NCBI GenBank assembly: GCA_020721745.1
Contig: DYMC01000009.1
Location: 1-23,705 of the forward strand
Length of the DNA stretch: 23,705 nucleotides
Reading direction: 5' to 3'
Source of the DNA: Lentisphaera sp.
GTDB lineage: Bacteria; Verrucomicrobiota; Lentisphaeria; Victivallales; GWF2-50-93
Below, in pieces: positions 7,542-13,904 of this stretch. Positions within the stretch are counted from its first letter, which is position 1, and every line of letters starts with the position of its first letter. A model generated the notes under the pieces. The model saw nothing but the letters and a program-made list of their open reading frames with translations, was not told where the DNA came from and did not search any database. The position numbers and the translations under genes were made by a program.

Positions 7542-7862
7542 TCATACGGTAACAAGTTTGTCGGAATCGCGGACGATCTCGTATTGATCCTTTAGTGTCG
7601 AGAGCGGGCATATCTCGTTGCCCTGCGAATTTCGGATTTTGAGGCATGCTCCGCAGGCGAGGAACTTCCCACCCGCATCGAGAATCTTGCGACATATTCC
7701 GGGAACATCGAACTTCGCATCCGAAATTTTGTCAATCTCGACTCCTTTTCCAGAGAGAAATATTTTCACCGAATCTCCCTGTTCGAGGCTGTATAGCGCC
7801 AGTCTCATCGCGTTGAAGACCGTCTCCGGATCCGTCTGTGTCACCACTATACCAAGCTTCAT
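7542..7862 (-). CDS. DsrE-family sulfur-relay-like protein
   Basis: The 106-residue protein has the DsrE/F-like fold (PF02635): MKLGIVVTQTDPETVFNAMRLAL, a GDSVKIFLSGKGVE strand, and cysteines C70 and C73 in LACGACL, the position where DsrE-type proteins carry persulfide sulfur. C57 and C85 are additional. Its ATG overlaps the end of the upstream ParA-ferredoxin gene by four bases and has AGGAG upstream. Its position between that ATPase and a polysulfide/CoA-disulfide reductase makes a sulfur-carrier role likely. It could instead belong to the uncharacterised single-subunit DsrE group. Confidence 0.85.
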   Translation of the reverse strand: MKLGIVVTQTDPETVFNAMRLALYSLEQGDSVKIFLSGKGVEIDKISDAKFDVPGICRKILDAGGKFLACGACLKIRNSQGNEICPLSTLKDQYEIVRDSDKLVTV

Positions 7863-8704
7863 CCCATCTCTCCTAGTTTAGTTGATATTTTATTCAGCAT
7901 CCTTCTCATCTCCGCGCGCATTTCGGGCATTGCATCGAGGATGGTTCCACCCCTGGAATACGCGACCGCGACCCTTCTATCGTCCGGAATTTTCAGTGCG
8001 ATCTCTATTTTCTGCTCGGCGCAGTATCTTTCCACGCGGTCGTCGCCAGAATCACAACGGTTGACGACTACGCAGTGCGGTTTGCGAATTTCGCGGACCG
8101 TCTCGACGGCGATTTTCAGATCGTGCAGTCCGAAAGGAGTCGGCTCTGTCACGAGTATCACGAAATCGGCCTCCGAAACAGCGGCCACCATCGGGCAGGA
8201 AGTCCCCGGCGGTGAATCAATTATCACGAGCCTCCCGCTCTCCGCTCTCTTCAGGACCTCCTTGATCAAGGGCGGCGACATGGGATTCCCGATCTCGAGA
8301 GTCCCGCTGGCGAACGACAAATCACCCCTCCTGCCGCTCCCAATCCTCCCTATCAATCTGTTCTTTTCACTTATAGCTCCCTTCGGACAGACCTTCATGC
8401 ATCCGCCGCAACTGTGGCAGAGCTCGGGAAAAACCAAGGTACTGCTTCCAAGCGAGGCTATCGCGTTGAACTGGCAGAACTGGGCGCATCGCCCGCAGTT
8501 GTCGCATTTGCCCTTGTCTATCTCGGGAATTGGAACGAACACATCCCTCGACTCATCCTCCTCTATTCCGACGAACAAATGGCAGTTCGGCTCCTCGACA
8601 TCGCAATCGAGAAGAATCACGGGAACCTCGGCACTCAGCGACAATGCCACTGACAACGTCGTCTTGCCAGTCCCTCCCTTTCCGCTTGCTACAGCTATCT
8701 TCAA
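7859..8704 (-). CDS. ParA/MinD-type ATPase with inserted 2x[4Fe-4S] ferredoxin domain (copy 2)
   Basis: This 281-residue paralogue of the 3880-4785 protein has Walker A GKGGTGKT at 8-15, ferredoxin cysteines C67, C70, C73, C77 and C96, C99, C102, C106, then IIDSPPGTSCP and VTEPTPFGLHDLK. The start codon appears to be TTG (8702-8704) with GGGGGAG upstream. It overlaps the trmO stop as TTGA, and its own stop overlaps the dsrE-like start. In this family two ATPases are often encoded together; here they lie in separate transcription units about 3 kb apart. A heterodimer is possible but unproven. It contains one GCGA-WWW-TCGC palindrome. Confidence 0.92.
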   Translation of the reverse strand: MKIAVASGKGGTGKTTLSVALSLSAEVPVILLDCDVEEPNCHLFVGIEEDESRDVFVPIPEIDKGKCDNCGRCAQFCQFNAIASLGSSTLVFPELCHSCGGCMKVCPKGAISEKNRLIGRIGSGRRGDLSFASGTLEIGNPMSPPLIKEVLKRAESGRLVIIDSPPGTSCPMVAAVSEADFVILVTEPTPFGLHDLKIAVETVREIRKPHCVVVNRCDSGDDRVERYCAEQKIEIALKIPDDRRVAVAYSRGGTILDAMPEMRAEMRRMLNKISTKLGEMG

Positions 8705-9177
8705 CGCCGTCTCCCCCTTCTATACGCATCCCTCTGGTCTAGTCCTTCCTGCCAGCCGTTTTTCGTGCCTTCGATGCGGTCGAAAAGCTCGGTGTATGGC
8801 TTGATGTCTATCAGCGGCGTCCCGTCGAGAATGTCGGCTCCGGAAAACCTCAGGGCATTTCCCTCCCTGCCGATGAGCTTCACTATGCTGAATCCGATGT
8901 GGTTCGGGCGGCATGGTGCCCGGGTGGAGAATATCCCCCTCTCGGCATCCTGCAGGAAAGGCTTCACGAGCAGTTTCTCCGACTCCTCCCTGTGGAAGAC
9001 ATACAGAAGGTAGATGTGGGAGAAATCCTTCACATCCCTGAGACCTTCGGCGTATTCAGGAAAAATCTCCGCCCTTCCTTCGAAGTCGCCCGCGAAGCAA
9101 GGCTGTATCGGGGTCTTGCCCTTGTCAACATGCGGTGTCCTTATCACGCCCAGTGGTTTGACGGAAAACCCGTCCAT
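8701..9177 (-). CDS. trmO: tRNA (N6-threonylcarbamoyladenosine37-N6)-methyltransferase TrmO (TsaA/YaeB family)
   Basis: The 158-residue protein matches the TsaA/TrmO beta-barrel family. It opens VKPLGVIRTPH, then has FSHIYLLYVFHRE (52-64) and GIFSTRAPCRPNHIGFS (81-97), equivalent to the family's GVFATRSPxRPNPIGLS core. E. coli TrmO methylates t6A37 in threonine tRNA using SAM; stand-alone homologues in anaerobes may differ. The ATG at 9175-9177 is chosen for its AGGAGAG site; a longer GTG-started frame to 9243 reads through a hairpin. Coupling by overlap to the ParA-ferredoxin gene is notable. It may be part of that module rather than ordinary tRNA modification. Confidence 0.88.
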   Translation of the reverse strand: MDGFSVKPLGVIRTPHVDKGKTPIQPCFAGDFEGRAEIFPEYAEGLRDVKDFSHIYLLYVFHREESEKLLVKPFLQDAERGIFSTRAPCRPNHIGFSIVKLIGREGNALRFSGADILDGTPLIDIKPYTELFDRIEGTKNGWQEGLDQRDAYRRGRRR

Positions 9178-9228
9178 GGATCTCTCCTTTTGTTCTATAC
9201 GCAAGATACTGGATACAGGATACCGAGA

Positions 9229-9255
9229 AGTAAATTTTGCCACGCAAAATTTACT
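9229..9255. terminator. 12-bp stem hairpin at the end of the second NifX-type gene
   Basis: AGTAAATTTTGC (9229-9240) and GCAAAATTTACT (9244-9255) form a perfect inverted repeat with a CAC loop. It overlaps the stop codon of the gene that ends at 9254 and precedes trmO. It is AT-rich with no clear T-run, so it may be a weak terminator or processing site. Confidence 0.5.
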
Positions 9256-9613
9256 ACCAGTGCCCCTCTACATCCGCCGAATCGGCCTCTTTGAGACCTC
9301 CACTCTTGAAGGCCTGGACAGCCTCCTTCACCGTGCGAAATTCGCAGTTGTAAACCTTGACGCCCGCAGCGCTCAGCGCCCTGAAGGCCTTCGGGCCACA
9401 GTGGCCCGAGACAACCGCCGCAACGCCGGCTTTGACCACATTCTGGGCCGACTGTATCCCCGCGCCCTGTGCCGCGTTCAGATTCTGCGAATTGTCAACC
9501 ACCTCGAACGAATCCGCCGCATCGTCATATATTATGAATTTGCGGCATCTCCCGAATCTCGAGTCGAAGGGGGATTCGAGAGAATCCCCCGACGAACTGA
9601 AAGCTATCTTCAT
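9254..9613 (-). CDS. NifX/NifB-family iron-molybdenum-cofactor-binding-like protein (second copy)
   Basis: The 119-residue protein is a second PF02579 domain: MKIAFSSSGDSLESPFDSRFGRC, then FEVVDNSQNLNAAQGAGIQSAQ and VVSGHCGPKAFRALSAAG. The NAAQGAGIQ and SGHCGPKA segments are typical of stand-alone cluster-binding members. Its ATG overlaps the stop of the glycine-rich DUF5320-type gene as ATGA, so the two are probably co-translated; that pairing recurs in anaerobes. It differs substantially from the copy at 618-956, so the two are not a recent duplication. One GCGA-WWW-TCGC palindrome lies within it. Confidence 0.88.
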   Translation of the reverse strand: MKIAFSSSGDSLESPFDSRFGRCRKFIIYDDAADSFEVVDNSQNLNAAQGAGIQSAQNVVKAGVAAVVSGHCGPKAFRALSAAGVKVYNCEFRTVKEAVQAFKSGGLKEADSADVEGHW

Positions 9614-9981
9614 TTCGACTCCTTTTCAAGCTCCTTGATCCGTTTTTTTACTTCGTCGAGCTCCTCCTCGATCCCCTTGGCGTAGTTTTCGAGATAGGCC
9701 TTCTCGTCCTTCGCGCTCGGAGCCTGCTGCGGATAGGGCGCCGCTTGCTGATATCCCCAGCCACCCCTCATCCATCCGGGCATCCCCGTGGCGTAGAACA
9801 TGTTCCTCCTGCCACGGCCCCCGCCTCTTCCGAAAAAACCCCTGCCGCGGCCGAATCCGCCGCCGCCAAAGCCAACCCCTGGATTCATGAACCCAGGCAT
9901 TCCGAAGCCGGCGCAGTAGCCCGCGCCTCTTCCCGTTTTTGCTCCCATTCCCATGGGGCCCGTTCCATCTCCTCTTGGCAT
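9610..9981 (-). CDS. Glycine/arginine/phenylalanine-rich DUF5320-type protein (copy 1)
   Basis: The 123-residue protein begins MPRGDGTGPMGMGAKTGRG, the recognisable start of the DUF5320 family. A Gly-Phe-Arg-rich disordered region (about 30-75) follows, then a charged coiled-coil tail (about 91-123) ending in repeated Lys-Glu helices. Family function is unknown; members are typically next to NifX-type and ParA-ferredoxin genes in anaerobes. GGAGGTGCAAG lies upstream of the ATG, and the stop overlaps the next gene. The whole gene with its ribosome-binding site is duplicated, base for base, at 10083-10463. Confidence 0.85.
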   Translation of the reverse strand: MPRGDGTGPMGMGAKTGRGAGYCAGFGMPGFMNPGVGFGGGGFGRGRGFFGRGGGRGRRNMFYATGMPGWMRGGWGYQQAAPYPQQAPSAKDEKAYLENYAKGIEEELDEVKKRIKELEKESK

Positions 9982-10028
9982 CTTGCACCTCCCTTCTTCA
10001 GTTAACTTTCACCGTTTCCAAAAACCGC

Positions 10029-10058
10029 TCAACCCTTCCGCTTCATCACTGTTCCACA
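10029..10058 (-). pseudogene. Fossil 3' end of a zinc-ribbon gene between the two DUF5320 copies
   Basis: On the minus strand these 30 bases read CGTVMKRKG then stop. The intact zinc-ribbon protein at 11848-12087 ends CGTAMTRKG then stop, and the flanking bases also align. The remainder of the gene is gone, replaced by the start of the second DUF5320 copy. This shows that a second glycine-rich zinc-ribbon gene once stood here. Confidence 0.6.
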
Positions 10059-10080
10059 TACTAAATACTAAAGGCTGTCT

Positions 10081-10452
10081 TTATTTCGACTCCTTTTCAA
10101 GCTCCTTGATCCGTTTTTTTACTTCGTCGAGCTCCTCCTCGATCCCCTTGGCGTAGTTTTCGAGATAGGCCTTCTCGTCCTTCGCGCTCGGAGCCTGCTG
10201 CGGATAGGGCGCCGCTTGCTGATATCCCCAGCCACCCCTCATCCATCCGGGCATCCCCGTGGCGTAGAACATGTTCCTCCTGCCACGGCCCCCGCCTCTT
10301 CCGAAAAAACCCCTGCCGCGGCCGAATCCGCCGCCGCCAAAGCCAACCCCTGGATTCATGAACCCAGGCATTCCGAAGCCGGCGCAGTAGCCCGCGCCTC
10401 TTCCCGTTTTTGCTCCCATTCCCATGGGGCCCGTTCCATCTCCTCTTGGCAT
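10081..10452 (-). CDS. Glycine/arginine/phenylalanine-rich DUF5320-type protein (copy 2, identical)
   Basis: This protein is identical in all 123 residues to the one at 9610-9981. The DNA is identical from 9612 to 9992 against 10083 to 10463, an offset of 471. It ends with TAA instead of the TGA that couples copy 1 to its neighbour, and it has the same GGAGGTGCAAG ribosome-binding site. A perfect match including third codon positions means a very recent duplication, ongoing gene conversion, or an assembly artefact. It probably increases dosage of the same protein. Confidence 0.85.
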   Translation of the reverse strand: MPRGDGTGPMGMGAKTGRGAGYCAGFGMPGFMNPGVGFGGGGFGRGRGFFGRGGGRGRRNMFYATGMPGWMRGGWGYQQAAPYPQQAPSAKDEKAYLENYAKGIEEELDEVKKRIKELEKESK

Positions 10453-10543
10453 CTTGCACCTCCATTTTTTAAGTTTGCCTACAATTTTCCTAAATTACTC
10501 ATAAATTATCAATAATATGGTCTTTCAAGTTGCAACGACTTCC

Positions 10544-11335
10544 TCATTTTGCATACAATGCATTGAAAATCATAAATAATGCTGCTGCTAAAGTTGTGTA
10601 TGCAAATATCTGTTTCAGGTTTTCTGGCTTGGTTTTCACGGCAAATTTCCCACCAATGAGTCCACCAACGACAGCTATCACGGCAAATGGAATCGCTTCC
10701 CTGGAATCAAAATGTCCCTGGGCGGCATGGCCAACAAACCCCATAATAGCTGTTGTAGCCACCATCGCCGAGGATGTGCCCACGGCAATACGCATGGGGA
10801 CTCCGCAGAGCAAGACCATCAGCGGAACCTTGAATGAACCGCATGATATTCCAACCGCCCCTGCGGCCAAACCCGCAAAAGCCGTGATGGGAATTGAGTA
10901 CCACAGGTTTACCACATAGTGTTGACCCTGGAAATCCCGATGCCAATAGCCGAATTTCTTCTCCGTATGAATGGGGCGTTCATAGATTTTTATCAGCATA
11001 AGGAAACCGGCTGTTAAAAGAAGTCCCGCCAGGATCAACTTCAAAGAAACGTTGCTGGCATAGCCTGAAAAATATCCTCCGACAAAAGCCATGATATCCG
11101 TTGGCGGATCAATGACAAGAGCAAGTTTCCAATCAACTGCCTTGTTTTTATGAAATATCAGCATCCCGGCAAAGGCGGTCAACATTAGAATAAACTGCGC
11201 GGAAGTCGCCGCCTGATGCATAGCCTGGCCGGCGGCAACCAGCACCAGAACATAAAAATTGCCCCCCCCCCGGCCTGTCATCGTCATGACGACCGCAATT
11301 ACCAATATTATTATTCCTACTACGGCTAAATTCAT
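10544..11335 (-). CDS. TauE/SafE-family sulfite/sulfonate-type membrane permease
   Basis: The 263-residue integral membrane protein has about seven or eight hydrophobic segments and the two-fold repeat of TauE/SafE (PF01925). The first half has GRGGGN (21-26) after helix 1; the second has GAVGISCGSFKVPLM followed by GVPMRIAVGTSSAMVATTAI. The family exports or imports sulfite, sulfonates or related anions. I chose the ATG at 11333-11335, which overlaps the rhodanese stop as ATGA. GRGGG is encoded by a run of ten C (11262-11271, plus strand), where slippage would shift the frame. This gene and the rhodanese gene look AT-richer than their neighbours, suggesting transfer as a pair. Confidence 0.88.
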   Translation of the reverse strand: MNLAVVGIIILVIAVVMTMTGRGGGNFYVLVLVAAGQAMHQAATSAQFILMLTAFAGMLIFHKNKAVDWKLALVIDPPTDIMAFVGGYFSGYASNVSLKLILAGLLLTAGFLMLIKIYERPIHTEKKFGYWHRDFQGQHYVVNLWYSIPITAFAGLAAGAVGISCGSFKVPLMVLLCGVPMRIAVGTSSAMVATTAIMGFVGHAAQGHFDSREAIPFAVIAVVGGLIGGKFAVKTKPENLKQIFAYTTLAAALFMIFNALYAK

Positions 11336-11736
11336 TTGCCGCATCCTTTTTGAGAAAGCTGTTTCAACAGCTTGCCAGGCTTAAGTTCTTCAACAAGTTC
11401 GGCGTAACCACCTTCAATTATTCTTACCTTTTCAAAGCCACAAGCCCTTAAATACAAATACACCATCGTTGAACGAACACCTGACGAGCAAAAAACACCG
11501 ACAAGTTTATCTTTAGCTATCTCTGATAACCGTTCAGGCAGCTCGTCAACGGGAATATGAAGAACCGATGTGTGATGCGCCAGGCCAAAAGCGACTGTTT
11601 CGAATTCCTCCTTTGACCTTACATCCAAAAATATTGAGTTTTTCTCGGCAAGGAACATTGAAGGGGAAATTTTATGTTTTCCGCTTCCAAAAAACTCGAA
11701 TGTCATTGTCTTCAGCAATTCTTCCACCTTGCTCAT
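11332..11736 (-). CDS. Single-domain rhodanese-like sulfurtransferase
   Basis: The 134-residue protein has the rhodanese pattern: IFLDVRSKEEFE (35-46), HIPVDELPER, then the catalytic loop VFCSSGVRST with C83, and GFEKVRIIEGGY at the end. The ATG at 11734-11736 follows AAGGAGATTGGT, and this start is preferred over the longer frame to 11772. The gene is coupled by four-base overlap to the TauE/SafE permease, a common pairing in which the rhodanese handles thiosulfate or sulfane sulfur and the permease moves sulfite or a related product. No signal peptide is visible, so it is probably cytoplasmic. Confidence 0.9.
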   Translation of the reverse strand: MSKVEELLKTMTFEFFGSGKHKISPSMFLAEKNSIFLDVRSKEEFETVAFGLAHHTSVLHIPVDELPERLSEIAKDKLVGVFCSSGVRSTMVYLYLRACGFEKVRIIEGGYAELVEELKPGKLLKQLSQKGCGK

Positions 11737-11847
11737 ACCAATCTCCTTATGTACAGGAGGAAGCGAAGTCAAGAAAAAAATCGAATTTCAAATTTCGAAT
11801 TTCGTCTTAATCTTCCCTTCTCCAAGTTCTCCGTTCCCGACGAACGC

Positions 11848-12087
11848 TCACCCCTTCCGCGTCATCGCCGTTCCACATGAAGGGCATTTGATCGCACTGC
11901 AAGGCTCCCCACGCTGGTGAGAAGCGGTTCTGCCACATTTTGGGCACACGCATTCCCCCCCCGGCCCGGCCGAGAACGGACCTCCCATGCGTCCACCTCC
12001 GCCAGCACCGGCTCCAAATCCTCCACGTCCGCCAGCACCTCTTCCTCCACCGGCTCCCGCCGGACCCGTTCCATCTCCTCTAGGCAT
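11848..12087 (-). CDS. Glycine-rich DUF5320-like N-terminus fused to a zinc ribbon
   Basis: The 79-residue protein begins MPRGDGTGPAGAGGGRG, the same opening as the DUF5320 proteins nearby, followed by a Gly-Arg-rich stretch to about residue 44. The second half is a cysteine module: C46, C48, C51, HQRGEPC (57-63), and C68/C71 in CPSCGTAMTRKG, which looks like a zinc ribbon or rubredoxin-like metal site. GGAGGTGCAATAT precedes the ATG, nearly the same ribosome-binding region as the DUF5320 genes. I infer a metal-binding member of the NifX/ParA-ferredoxin module. Function is unknown. Confidence 0.8.
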   Translation of the reverse strand: MPRGDGTGPAGAGGGRGAGGRGGFGAGAGGGGRMGGPFSAGPGGECVCPKCGRTASHQRGEPCSAIKCPSCGTAMTRKG

Positions 12088-12214
12088 ATTGCACCTCCAT
12101 TTTTAAATGAACATATGTCCATAATCCAAAATTGCAAGCCCGGAAACAAAAAAAATGATTTTTTTTCGGCCGGGCTGCGGAAGCCATGGAATCTCCCGCA
12201 TCGGGGGGAGACTT

Positions 12215-13042
12215 TCAGAACCTGAACAACGATCCCGAAACGCATGGCCGGTATGCGCTGCGATTTTCGCAGAACAGCGACGCCTTTGCGATTTCTCCTG
12301 TGCAATGGCATGGCGCCAGCACTTCCATTCCATTCGATTTGAAGTGATCCGCAGTGAATGCAATTCTCCTTTCATCCGCGTTAACAAGATGCGTTCCACC
12401 GACGAAGGCGCGAATCATGTCATCAGGGAACAGCCTCCGCGCCTGCTCCATGGTGTTGACCGGCCCCGAGTGGCAGCATCCGGCGAGGACGAGAAGACCT
12501 TTTTCTGTCCGGATGAAAAGCGAGAGGTCGTCCATGATGATATCCGGTCTCTTTCCCTCCGGATCCAGGAAGAACTTGCTCTCCGGAGTCTCCTCCTGGC
12601 GGATTCTCCGCACCTCTCCGCTCGTCCAAACCCCGTCGGCGACCTCCTGCGAATTTCGCAAAAAGACCTTCTCTCCCGGGAACTCCATCAGGAGTCTTCT
12701 GTTCTCCTCCGAGATGCCGATGTAGGCGAGCCCGCCCGGGCGACGGCTGTATTTGGGCTCGAGAGCGGCAGGATGGAAGAAGATTTTCGCGTCGTCCTTC
12801 AGGAACGGAAGCGCATCCTTGATCCCGCCCGTGTGGTCGTAATGCCCGTGGCTGAGCACAAGCGCGTCAATTGATTTCCGAGGGATGCGCAGTTTCGATG
12901 CGTTGTGGGCGAAGACATTTCCCGCCCCCGTGTCGAAGAGGATACTGTTTTTGCCAGTCTCGATGAGAAATGACAGGCCATGCTCTCCGAGCAGCCCCCC
13001 CGATGCCGTGTTCTCGACTATGCATGTGATGGATGTTTCCAT
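12215..13042 (-). CDS. Metallo-beta-lactamase-fold hydrolase
   Basis: The 275-residue protein has the metal motif SHGHYDHTGG (64-73; H65, H67, D69, H70), LFDTGAG before it, and later AGCCHSGPVN and VGGTHLV, which supply further ligands. It resembles the COG1237 group, which includes proteins annotated as dihydropterin-linked beta-RFAP synthase-type enzymes, and is common in anaerobes beside NifX and ParA-ferredoxin genes. The substrate is unknown. No clear ribosome-binding site precedes the ATG. The repeated element's promoter 380 bases upstream points at this gene. Two GCGA-WWW-TCGC palindromes lie within it. Confidence 0.88.
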   Translation of the reverse strand: METSITCIVENTASGGLLGEHGLSFLIETGKNSILFDTGAGNVFAHNASKLRIPRKSIDALVLSHGHYDHTGGIKDALPFLKDDAKIFFHPAALEPKYSRRPGGLAYIGISEENRRLLMEFPGEKVFLRNSQEVADGVWTSGEVRRIRQEETPESKFFLDPEGKRPDIIMDDLSLFIRTEKGLLVLAGCCHSGPVNTMEQARRLFPDDMIRAFVGGTHLVNADERRIAFTADHFKSNGMEVLAPCHCTGEIAKASLFCENRSAYRPCVSGSLFRF

Positions 13043-13229
13043 ACGCCACTTGGCTTTGTCAGATGACCAGGTTATATTTATCAGAAAATCACAAAAAAGG
13101 ATTTAGCGCAATGGATACCATGTTAATTTCGGATTTTGTTTTTCAACGCGTGAGTTACATCCCGAAATGACTTTTTCAAGCACTTCGGCCAGTTGTCTTC
13201 ACTATTTTTTTTCTTTGGAGCACCTCCTT

Positions 13230-13370
13230 CTATGTTTTTTGGACAAAAAATCCGATTTTTATCCCGTTGAGCGTCCTCCCGATCTTCAAACTCTTCATGA
13301 GCGCACCGGCAACCGCAAGCCCGCCGTTCGATGTGAAAATCTCATCCGTCCTCTCCAGTGTCAGCCTCAT
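13230..13370 (-). pseudogene. Transposase-like N-terminal fragment in element copy 2
   Basis: The 46-residue frame reads MRLTLERTDEIFTSNGG then LAVAGALMKSLKIGRTLN, and stops after FFVQKT. The opening resembles IS4/IS1380-type transposase N-termini, but this is a pattern judgement without a search. An identical fragment occurs in the copy at 19990-20130. No DDE catalytic region is present. Confidence 0.5.
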
Positions 13371-13421
13371 TTTTCACCTATTGGGTTAATTGTTGCATCT
13401 TGAAAAGAATTCATGCAACTA

Positions 13422-13450
13422 ATTATACCACAAATGTTAAAAAAAGTCAA
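13422..13450 (-). promoter_or_regulatory. Near-consensus sigma-70 promoter in element copy 2
   Basis: On the minus strand TTGACT (rc at 13445-13450) is followed after exactly 17 bases by TATAAT (rc at 13422-13427). It reads through the transposase fragment towards the metallo-beta-lactamase-fold gene that starts at 13042. No other strong promoter is visible before that gene. Confidence 0.7.
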
Positions 13451-13487
13451 GACCCCCCTTTTATCTTTTTTCTATCACTTTTCCAGG

Positions 13488-13904
13488 TTCAAGAAAAATC
13501 AGCTATATTTATTCAAAAACTCTGCGGCTCTGTGGTCATTCTTTTTGGTTGCGGCCACAGGCCGCCTTGGAAGGAGGAGGAGAGCAAAATGACATCGGGA
13601 AATTGCTTAACTTAGCGCCATTCGACTTAGAGCCCGGCACGCCGTAGTCGCGCTCGCCTTTCTCCTCGCGCAACCCGTTGCTGGCTTCAGCGAAATGAAG
13701 CGCCTGGCCTCGTGCAACGTTGAATATTTCGGGGCTCGATACCTTCACTTGCGTTGTGGCTGATGAAACACCTCTTCGGAGGCTTCGCACAGTCAGTTGC
13801 CCTCCCATGCGCTCCGATTTGTTCGGACTGGCGGCTAACCTTTGTCCGTGCCGGATTGTACGGCTGGTTTATATTAGCTGCGCTTGGCGCACTCAAATTT
13901 CATC
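13488..13904. other. Non-coding stretch with hairpins and a CTTAACTTAGCG half-repeat
   Basis: I see no convincing gene here. It contains a GCGGCC-ACA-GGCCGC hairpin (13551-13565), a single copy of CTTAACTTAGCGCCATTC (about 13605-13622) that matches the terminal repeats at 15378-15459, and a TCCGA/TCGGA hairpin near 13816-13830. Short open frames on both strands look like chance. The stretch is probably remnant mobile DNA downstream of the larA-type gene. Confidence 0.5.

Larger units (their letters stand above)
9612..10463. repeat. 381-bp perfect direct duplication (units 9612-9992 and 10083-10463)
   Basis: I compared the two units group by group and found no difference. They are separated by 90 bp that carry the fossil zinc-ribbon gene end. 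Each unit holds one whole gene plus its ribosome-binding site. Confidence 0.9.
13134..13487 (-). mobile_element. ~355-bp degenerate insertion element, copy 2
   Basis: Apart from scattered changes it is the same sequence as 19894-20247, in the same orientation, and its right end also matches window bases 1-53. On the minus strand it holds, in order: a near-consensus promoter, a 46-codon frame resembling a transposase N-terminus, AGAAGGAGGTG, and a short stretch reading VKTIGRSA that could be a transposase C-terminal scrap. I infer an internally deleted insertion sequence. Clear terminal inverted repeats were not found. Confidence 0.65.

Noticed and set aside
618..9613. NifX-type genes as evidence of nitrogen fixation.
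   Set aside because: No nifH, nifD, nifK, nifE or nifN genes are present, and stand-alone members of this family are widespread in non-fixing anaerobes.
13488..13904. Group II intron or riboswitch in the gap downstream of the larA-type gene.
   Set aside because: I could not find a domain V-like sequence or any conserved riboswitch core; only isolated hairpins and a transposon-type end are visible.
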